Shown here piece after piece: positions 55,356-61,334 of a stretch of DNA of 64,000 nt; the stretch's first letter is position 1, and the number at the start of each line of letters is the position of its first letter. The notes beneath the pieces were generated by a model. The model made no database searches. It was not told the origin of the DNA and saw only the letters and a program-made list of their open reading frames with translations. The position numbers and the translations under genes are program-made. The DNA lies in NCBI RefSeq assembly GCF_004322755.1, contig NZ_CP036401.1:434001-498000 (forward strand). The letters run 5' to 3'. Source of the stretch: Pseudoduganella albidiflava. Lineage in GTDB: Bacteria; Pseudomonadota; Gammaproteobacteria; Burkholderiales; Burkholderiaceae_D.

Positions 55356-56168
55356 ATGGACCTGGAAAAGAACGATGCGCACATCGTCGTGGCGGGCGTG
55401 AGCAAGGTGTTCGCCACCGGTGGCGGGCGCGAAGTCGTGGCCTTGCAGGATATCGGCCTGGCCATCCCGCGCGGCCAGTTCGTCTGCCTGCTGGGCCCTT
55501 CCGGCTGCGGCAAGTCGACCTTGCTGAACGCGGTGGCCGGCTTCGCGCTGCCTTCCACCGGCACCATCACCGCCGACGGCCAGCCGGTCACGGCGCCCGG
55601 CCCCGAGCGGGGCATGGTGTTCCAGGAATACGCGCTGTTCCCGTGGATGACGGTCGAGGACAACATCGCCTTCGGCCTGGAAATCAAGGGCCAGCCGAAA
55701 GCGGCGATCCGCGCCACCGTCGACAAGCTGCTGGCGATGCTGTCGCTGGCCGACTTCCGGCAGCGCTATCCGAAGGACCTGTCCGGCGGCATGCGCCAGC
55801 GCGTGGCGATCGCCCGCGTGCTGGCCCTCGATTCGCCGATCATGCTGATGGATGAGCCATTCGGCGCGCTCGACGCGCTCACCCGCCGCAACCTGCAGGA
55901 CGAGCTGCTGCGCATCTGGTCCGAACTGAAGAAGACGATCATCTTCGTCACGCACTCGATCGAGGAAGCGATCTACCTGGCCGACCGCATCGTGGTGATG
56001 ACCTACCGCCCCGGCACGATCAAGCGCGACATCCTGGTCGACCTGCCGCGCCTGCGCGACCCCGCCGGCGCCGACTTCAATGCCTTGAAGCGCGAGCTGG
56101 GGCAGCTGGTGATGGAAGAGCAGCAGCGGCATCATCATGACGAGCTGCGGCTGGCGGCGGTGGATTAG
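55356..56168 (+). CDS. ABC transporter ATP-binding protein (SsuB/TauB type)
   Basis: 270 residues. Walker A LLGPSGCGKSTLLNAVAGF near residue 45, Q-loop MVFQEYALFPWMTVEDNIAFGLE, signature LSGGMRQRVAIARVLA near residue 145, Walker B PIMLMDEPFGALDALTR and the H-loop IIFVTHSIEEAIYLADRIVVM. It powers the importer and starts 1 base after the permease stop. Two hairpin repeat elements directly follow the gene and may end the transcript. Confidence 0.95.
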   Translation: MDLEKNDAHIVVAGVSKVFATGGGREVVALQDIGLAIPRGQFVCLLGPSGCGKSTLLNAVAGFALPSTGTITADGQPVTAPGPERGMVFQEYALFPWMTVEDNIAFGLEIKGQPKAAIRATVDKLLAMLSLADFRQRYPKDLSGGMRQRVAIARVLALDSPIMLMDEPFGALDALTRRNLQDELLRIWSELKKTIIFVTHSIEEAIYLADRIVVMTYRPGTIKRDILVDLPRLRDPAGADFNALKRELGQLVMEEQQRHHHDELRLAAVD

Positions 56169-56178
56169 CGTTGGCCCT

Positions 56179-56229
56179 GGTGTCGGACATTTTTTCTGGA
56201 TGGTGTTCCCAGAAAAATTGTCGGACACC
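56179..56229. repeat. Palindromic repeat element, GGTGTCGGACA type
   Basis: Left arm GGTGTCGGACAT (56179-56190) with TTTTTCTGG, right arm CCAGAAAAA with TTGTCGGACACC (56218-56229). The arms pair with a G-C flip in the centre of the 13-mer and one A/T change. Confidence 0.8.
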
Positions 56230-56267
56230 GGTTTTCGCATGATCGGCGCGCAGGCTCCACGAAAACC

Positions 56268-56310
56268 GGTATCTGACACCATTATCCCTTGGATAATGGT
56301 GTCAGATACC
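56268..56310. repeat. Perfect 20-bp hairpin of the GGTATCTGACACC type
   Basis: GGTATCTGACACCATTATCC (56268-56287), loop CTT, then its exact reverse complement (56291-56310). It is linked to the preceding element by another inverted repeat, ACCGGTTTTCG and CGAAAACCGGT (56227-56270). Confidence 0.9.
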
Positions 56311-56367
56311 GGACTTCGGCGCTTTTGCCCGCCGGCCGGCATGGCCGCGTTAGTGTAAACTGCGCGG

Positions 56368-57171
56368 ATGCAGACCATTCTCTTGATCGCAGCCGCGCTG
56401 CTGTACATCGTGTGCGCCCTGTTGCCTGCCGCGAAGGCCAGGCCGATTGCCGCCGGCACGGCGCTGGCCTGGCTGGTGCATGGCGCGGGCCTGTGGATGG
56501 ATGTGGTGGTGCCCGGCTCGCTGCGCCTCGGCTTCGCGGCGATGCTGTCGTCCGCCCTGTGGATCTCGGTGGGCGCCTACTGGATCGAGAACCGCAATTT
56601 CTCGCTGGATGGCTTGCGCCGCATGGTGATGCCGTGCGCCGCCATCGCCTGCGCGCTGCAGGCCCTGTTCCCGGGCGCGCTGATAGCGCTGGCAGGGCGC
56701 TCGCCGATGTTCGGCTGGCATATCGCGATCGCCACGCTGGCCTACAGCACGCTGACGATTGCCGCCTTCCATGCCGTGCTGATGGCCTTGCAGGAATCGC
56801 GGCTGCACACCCGCAGCGAGCAGGTCACGTTCCTGTCCGCCGCGCTGGACCAGCTGCCGGCGCTGCTGACGATGGAAAAGCTGCTGTTCCGCCTGATCGG
56901 CTTCGGCTTCGCACTGCTCAGCCTCACTGTCCTGTCCGGCATCGTGTTTTCCGAGCAGCTGTTCGGCCAGGCGCTGAAATGGGACCATAAGTCCGTGTTC
57001 ACGCTGCTGTCGTGGGTACTGTTCGCGGCGCTGCTGGCCGGCCGGCACTTTCGCGGCTGGCGCGGCAAGACGGCGCTGTCGTTCACGCTGGCGGGATTCG
57101 CCACGCTGCTGCTGGCCTATGTCGGCAGCCGTTTTGTTCTGGAAGTAGTGCTACACCGAGGTTTCGCATGA
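56368..57171 (+). CDS. Cytochrome c assembly-type inner-membrane protein (CcsA/YpjD)
   Basis: 267 residues with eight predicted membrane helices, from MQTILLIAAALLYIVCALLP to GFATLLLAYVGSRFVLEVVL. It matches the YpjD branch of the CcsA/CcmC heme-handling family: HGAGLWMDVV in an early loop, FGWHIAIATLAYSTLTIAAFHAVLMALQE in the middle, and the late WDHKSVFTLLSWVLF in place of the WD-containing heme loop. In beta-proteobacteria this gene usually neighbours ffh; here ffh is 5 kb away. Its stop overlaps the ATG of the small PP0621-type gene. Confidence 0.85.
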   Translation: MQTILLIAAALLYIVCALLPAAKARPIAAGTALAWLVHGAGLWMDVVVPGSLRLGFAAMLSSALWISVGAYWIENRNFSLDGLRRMVMPCAAIACALQALFPGALIALAGRSPMFGWHIAIATLAYSTLTIAAFHAVLMALQESRLHTRSEQVTFLSAALDQLPALLTMEKLLFRLIGFGFALLSLTVLSGIVFSEQLFGQALKWDHKSVFTLLSWVLFAALLAGRHFRGWRGKTALSFTLAGFATLLLAYVGSRFVLEVVLHRGFA

Positions 57172-57440
57172 CACGTATCCTGTTCTGGCTGGCGCTTGCG
57201 CTGCTGGTGTATTTCGCCATCCGTTCCAAGCTGAAGGCGTCGCAGCGGCGGCAGCAGCAGCAGTGGGAGCAGCAACAGCGCGAGCAGCAGCGCCAGGCCA
57301 ATGCATCGACTTCGCGGCAGGTGACACCGCCCGAAGCCATGCTGTGCTGCGCCCATTGCGGCGTGCATTTTCCGGCATCGGAAAACGTGCCTGCCAACGG
57401 GCGCGATTACTGCAGCCCCGCCCACGCGCCGCTGAAATGA
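57168..57440 (+). CDS. PP0621-family small zinc-ribbon-like protein
   Basis: 90 residues: an N-terminal membrane helix (TRILFWLALALLVYFAIRS), a Gln/Arg-rich charged stretch (RRQQQQWEQQQREQQRQ), and a C-terminal motif CCAHCGVHFPASENVPANGRDYCSPAH that resembles a short zinc ribbon (Cys-x2-Cys ... Cys-x2-His). Function unknown. Its ATG overlaps the ccsA stop; pilS follows 31 bases downstream. Confidence 0.85.
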   Translation: MTRILFWLALALLVYFAIRSKLKASQRRQQQQWEQQQREQQRQANASTSRQVTPPEAMLCCAHCGVHFPASENVPANGRDYCSPAHAPLK

Positions 57441-57471
57441 ACCGGCGGTCCGCGCAACGGCCGGAACACAG

Positions 57472-59190
57472 GTGATCGACAGGGGATTCAGTGCGGGAGC
57501 GCAGGCGGCCAGCGCGTTGCCGGCGCTGTCCCCGGCGGCCCGCGACACGTTCTGGCGCTCGCTGCAAACGCTCAACGCCACGCGCGTCGTCATCGCGCTG
57601 GTGCTGCTCGCCTACCTGAGCTTCGACAGCCGCGGCCTGCCATCGGCCGGCGGTTTCCTGTACGCGCAAACCTGCGCGTTCTACCTGTTCCTGGCGGTCC
57701 TGTTCGCGCTCACGGCGGCCTGGTGGCGCCGCCGCTTCATGCTGCAGCTGCTGTCCCAGGTCACCTGCGACCTCGTCGTCATCTCGCTGTTGTATACAGC
57801 GGGCGGCGGCGTGCGCAGCGGACTGGGCATCCTTTACCTGTTCCCGCTGGCCGGGTGCGCGATCCTCGCGCCGCTGGTGCTGGCCCTGTTCTGGGCCTCG
57901 CTGGCGTCGCTGTTCATGCTGGCCGACAGTATCTGGCGCGCGCTGGAAGGCGATGGCGACAAGGCCGTGCTGCAGGCCGGCCTGTATGGCGCGGCCTTCT
58001 TTGCCGCCGTGCTGGTGGTGAACCGCATGGCGGCGCGGCTGATCAACCAGGAAGAGCTGGCGGTACAGCGCGGCATCGAGATCGGCGTGCAGCAGGCCGT
58101 CAACCGGCTGGTGATGTCGCAGGCGGGCGATGGCATCGTGGTGGTCGGGCCGAATGGCGAACTGTTGGCCGGCAACCCGGCGGCGCGCCAGATGCTCGGC
58201 CTGTCCGGCGCGCTGGGGCTGCGGCTGGGCGCGATGCCCTCGCTGCACCCGGTCGCGCAAGCCTACGAGGACTGGCGCGCCGACCCGGCGCGCCATACCG
58301 TCTACGTGACCGTCAAGCCTTACACCGATCCCGCGCTGCAGGACCCGACCACGGCGTGGAGCGTGCGGGCAGACCTGGCCGCGCACCTGAAAGTGCGCTT
58401 CGCGGCCGCCGACACGATGGCACTGGGTACCGAGCGCAACGTGATCTTCCTGCAGGACGTGACGGCCATCGAAAACCAGGCGCAGCAGCTGAAGCTGGCG
58501 TCGATGGGCCGGCTCACCGCCAGCATCGCGCATGAGGTGCGCAATCCGCTGTCCGCGATCGGCCATGCCAACTCGCTGCTGGCCGAGGACCTGGACACCC
58601 CCGTGCATGCCCGGCTGCTGAAGATCATCGGCGACAACGTGGCGCGGGTGAACCGGATGGTGGAAGACATCCTGCAACTGTCGCGCAAGGCGCACGTGCA
58701 CGACGAGCCGCTGGCACTGGCCGCGCTGGTGGCCGAGCTGAAGGCCGAATTCGACGAAACGCACCGGCTCGATCCGCAGGTGCTCGACGTGGCCCGGGTG
58801 CGCGACGTGACGGTGCGCTTCGATCCGCTGCACCTGCGCGAAGTGCTCCTCAACCTGCTCGGCAATGCGATCCGCTATGCCAGCCGGCAGCCGTCGTCGA
58901 TCCGCCTGTTCGTGGTGCAGGTGCCGGGCCGCCCGACGGAACTGCACGTGCAGGACGACGGACCCGGCATCTCCCCTGAGGTGCGGGCCCACCTGTTCGA
59001 ACCGTTCTACACTACCTCGTCGAAGGGCACGGGGCTGGGGCTGTACCTGGCGCGCGAGCTGTGCCTGAACAACGAGGCGATGCTGGACTACGAATACCGC
59101 CTCGATGCCGGGCCGGTGGCCGCGCCGCTGTCCTCCGGCCGCTTCGTCATCACGTTCGCGCACCCGTCAAGAGAAGAAGAGCCGACATGA
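57472..59190 (+). CDS. pilS: PilS-type sensor histidine kinase
   Basis: 572 residues from GTG 57472. Six membrane helices in residues 35-200 (VVIALVLLAYLSFDSR, YLFLAVLFALTAAWW and others), a PAS region (residues about 215-330), HisKA with SMGRLTASIAHEVRNPLSAIGHANSLL (His near residue 354), and HATPase motifs LNLLGNAIRYA, DDGPGISPEVRAHLFEPFYTT and GTGLGLYLAREL. By synteny and partner it is PilS, which controls type IV pilin expression through PilR; no pil structural genes are in the window. Its TGA overlaps the pilR ATG. Confidence 0.88.
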   Translation: MIDRGFSAGAQAASALPALSPAARDTFWRSLQTLNATRVVIALVLLAYLSFDSRGLPSAGGFLYAQTCAFYLFLAVLFALTAAWWRRRFMLQLLSQVTCDLVVISLLYTAGGGVRSGLGILYLFPLAGCAILAPLVLALFWASLASLFMLADSIWRALEGDGDKAVLQAGLYGAAFFAAVLVVNRMAARLINQEELAVQRGIEIGVQQAVNRLVMSQAGDGIVVVGPNGELLAGNPAARQMLGLSGALGLRLGAMPSLHPVAQAYEDWRADPARHTVYVTVKPYTDPALQDPTTAWSVRADLAAHLKVRFAAADTMALGTERNVIFLQDVTAIENQAQQLKLASMGRLTASIAHEVRNPLSAIGHANSLLAEDLDTPVHARLLKIIGDNVARVNRMVEDILQLSRKAHVHDEPLALAALVAELKAEFDETHRLDPQVLDVARVRDVTVRFDPLHLREVLLNLLGNAIRYASRQPSSIRLFVVQVPGRPTELHVQDDGPGISPEVRAHLFEPFYTTSSKGTGLGLYLARELCLNNEAMLDYEYRLDAGPVAAPLSSGRFVITFAHPSREEEPT

Positions 59191-60644
59191 GTACCTCCCC
59201 CCGCGTACTGGTAGTCGATGACGAAGACGACCTGCGCGACCTGCTGGAAATCACGCTGCTCAAGATGGGCCTGGACGTGGATGGCGCGGCCGACCTGCGC
59301 AGCGCGCGCGCCCAGCTGGCCGCCCACGAGTACGATCTGGTGCTGACGGACATGCGCCTGCCCGATGGCCTGGGCCTCGACCTGGTGCGCGAGATCGCCG
59401 CCAGCGGCCGCAACCTGCCGGTGGCCGTGGTGACCGCGTTCGGCAGCGCGGAAAACGCCGTGGTGGCGCTGAAGGCCGGCGCCTTCGATTACGTGACGAA
59501 GCCGCTGCAGCTCGACCAGTTGCGCATGATGGTGCAGTCGGCACTGAAGCTGAATGTGCCTTCCGGGCCGGCGGTGCCGAGCACGGTGGACAGCCGCCTG
59601 AAAGGGCAGTCGGCGGCGATGCAGGCCCTGCGCGCGCAGATCGCCCGGCTGGCGCGTTCGATGGCGCCGATCGCCATCACGGGAGAATCGGGTTCCGGCA
59701 AGGAACTGGCTGCCCGCGAAATCCATGCGCAGGGCGCGCGCGCCGACAAGCCGTTCATCGCCGTGAACTGCGGCGCGATTCCCGAGGCGCTGATGGAGGC
59801 GGAATTCTTCGGTTACCGCAAGGGCGCGTTCACGGGCGCGGCGGACGAGCGCGACGGCTTCTTCCAGGCCGCCAACGGCGGCACGCTGATGCTCGACGAA
59901 GTGGCGGACCTGCCGCTGCCGATGCAGGTCAAGCTGCTGCGCGCGATCCAGGAGCGGCGCGTGCGCAAGATCGGCGCCACCGCCGAGGAACCGGTGGATG
60001 TGCGCATCGTCAGCGCCACGCACCAGGACCTGGCGCGCTGCGTGGAGCAGGGCAAGTTCCGCCAGGACCTGTTCTACCGGCTGAACGTGATCGAGCTGTC
60101 GCTGCCGCCGCTGCGCGAGCGGCTCGACGACCTGCCGGTGCTGACCGACGCGATCCTGGCCCGGCTGAGCGCACCAGGCGGCCCGCCGGCCACGCTGGGG
60201 CCGGGCGTGCTCGATGCGCTGCGCGGCTACAGCTTCCCCGGCAACGTGCGCGAACTGGAAAATATCCTGGAACGGGCGCTGGCGTTTTCCAACGATGGCG
60301 TGATCGGCGTGGCCGACCTGGCGCTGAAGGGGGCCAGGCTGGCCGAACCCCAGGCGGCGACTCCGGCGCCCGCGCCTGCCGCTTCGGTTCCGGTCGAGGC
60401 CCCGGTACCGCTGGTGTCCCCCGCACCGGCACCGGCCGGCGAACGGATGCCGCCATTGCCCGACCTTTCCGTGCTGCCGTCGAACCTGCCCGCGTACCTC
60501 GAGCGGGTGGAGCGCGAGATCATCGTGCGTGCCCTCGACCAGACCCAGTACAACCGCACCCAGGCCGCGCAACTGCTCGGGATCAGCTTCCGGCAGTTGC
60601 GCTACCAGATGCAGAAACTGGGCATCCAGGAGCCCGAGGGGTAA
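59187..60644 (+). CDS. pilR: PilR-type sigma-54 response regulator
   Basis: 485 residues. The receiver domain ([23 protein letters not shown], phospho-Asp in [15 protein letters not shown], Lys in [13 protein letters not shown]) is joined to a sigma-54 AAA+ domain with Walker [16 protein letters not shown] (near residue 165), the sigma-54 contact loop GAFTGA (near residue 213) and [27 protein letters not shown]-terminal Fis-type helix-turn-helix follows ([36 protein letters not shown]). A Pro/Ala linker (residues about 395-425) separates the last two parts. It activates sigma-54 promoters, classically pilA. Confidence 0.92.
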   Translation: MSTSPRVLVVDDEDDLRDLLEITLLKMGLDVDGAADLRSARAQLAAHEYDLVLTDMRLPDGLGLDLVREIAASGRNLPVAVVTAFGSAENAVVALKAGAFDYVTKPLQLDQLRMMVQSALKLNVPSGPAVPSTVDSRLKGQSAAMQALRAQIARLARSMAPIAITGESGSGKELAAREIHAQGARADKPFIAVNCGAIPEALMEAEFFGYRKGAFTGAADERDGFFQAANGGTLMLDEVADLPLPMQVKLLRAIQERRVRKIGATAEEPVDVRIVSATHQDLARCVEQGKFRQDLFYRLNVIELSLPPLRERLDDLPVLTDAILARLSAPGGPPATLGPGVLDALRGYSFPGNVRELENILERALAFSNDGVIGVADLALKGARLAEPQAATPAPAPAASVPVEAPVPLVSPAPAPAGERMPPLPDLSVLPSNLPAYLERVEREIIVRALDQTQYNRTQAAQLLGISFRQLRYQMQKLGIQEPEG

Positions 60645-60665
60645 AGCAGAGGTACCTCGAAGTCT

Positions 60666-60755
60666 GGTGTCGGACACCGGTGTTTGCCTGCCGGGCCGGG
60701 ACCGGGAACCGGCATTTTTCCCGGCGAATGCATGCGGGGAAATGTCCGGCACTCC
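60666..60755. repeat. Palindromic repeat element, degraded
   Basis: GGTGTCGGACACC (60666-60678), a GC-rich stretch with CCGGGAACCGG and its near complement, and a degenerate inverted copy AATGTCCGGCACTCC (ending 60755). Same family as the elements at 16768 and 18198. Confidence 0.65.
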
Positions 60756-60967
60756 TTGCTTCGAAGCTGGCCAGCACCGCTGGTGGTATCAATAAAGCAA
60801 CCCGGGCGGACGTCGTGGCGACCATTGCTGAAAGCTTGGGCAAGCGTGCATGGCTAGCACATTTGCGGGGTTAGCGCTTGCTTACCAAAGAACGCCTGTT
60901 CTTATCGAAGGCTTCAAAAGTCAATAGAATTATTAGGCATTCTGGCAAAAATATCCGGCCGTAACGC

Positions 60968-60996
60968 TTGTCGCGCGCATCCTCGCTCACTACAAT
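60968..60996 (+). promoter_or_regulatory. Promoter of nrdA
   Basis: TTGTCG (60968-60973) and TACAAT (60991-60996) with an exact 17-base spacer. The -10 box lies inside the first NrdR box, so repressor binding would block polymerase. Confidence 0.65.
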
Positions 60997-61032
60997 TAGT
61001 GTCATAGATTGTGTGGTGCACTAAATCTAGTG
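60988..61032 (+). promoter_or_regulatory. Tandem NrdR boxes
   Basis: CACTACAATTAGTG (60988-61001) and CACTAAATCTAGTG (61019-61032): both are CACTA-N4-TAGTG palindromes, and their centres are 31 bp apart, the spacing known for NrdR operators. NrdR is the ATP/dATP-sensing repressor of ribonucleotide reductase genes. Confidence 0.8.
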
Positions 61033-61037
61033 CTCAG

Positions 61038-61136
61038 GTGGATAACCTGGTGGGTAACTTGGCGATTTCGGTTGATAACTCAGTTGATAACTGCGTTGAT
61101 AACCCGGTTGATAACCAGGTGACGCTGCTTGATAAC
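61038..61136 (+). repeat. 12-bp-period GTTGATAAC array, DnaA-box-like
   Basis: Perfect GTTGATAAC at 61071, 61083, 61095 and 61107 (12-bp steps), variants GTGGATAAC at 61038, GTGGGTAAC at 61050 and CTTGATAAC at 61128. On the opposite strand the units read GTTATCAAC; the 61038 unit contains TTATCCACC, one base from the DnaA box TTATCCACA. It lies between the NrdR boxes and the nrdA start. Confidence 0.85.
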
Positions 61137-61334
61137 TTTGTTGTGATCAGGCATCTCTTCGATAGCGCCAGGGCCCACACCCGATACCGCACCACACATG
61201 AGCCACCGGGCAAGGACCGGCAACCGGAGAGTCATTCGAACATCTGTTTCGAGGGCCCCGGCATTGCCATTCTTATCTCGTTTTTTTGTGGCGAAAGAAT
61301 TTGTTCCGAACAACTAATCGGGAGCTGAATACAC

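Larger units (their letters stand above)
60645..61334. other. 690-bp control region between pilR and nrdA
   Basis: No gene is supported. From left to right: a palindromic repeat element (60666-60755), about 210 bases without a recognised signal, the nrdA promoter with two NrdR boxes (60968-61032), a 12-bp-period GTTGATAAC array (61038-61136), and a further 198 bases up to the nrdA start. The nrdA leader would be about 330 bases. AmpD, often found after pilR in relatives, is not here. Confidence 0.7.

Noticed and set aside
60680..60874. 64-residue plus-strand frame after pilR
   Set aside because: It begins inside a palindromic repeat element, has no ribosome site and resembles no family I know.
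61038..61136. Possible CRISPR or plasmid replication origin
   Set aside because: The period is only 12 bp with 3-bp spacers, so it is not CRISPR. There is no rep gene, and the setting is a chromosomal nrdA leader.
61011..61328. 105-residue plus-strand frame beginning in the NrdR region, with repeated VDN tripeptides
   Set aside because: The repeats are the translated 12-bp DNA array; the start lies between the two NrdR boxes, has no ribosome site, and the product has no recognisable pattern.
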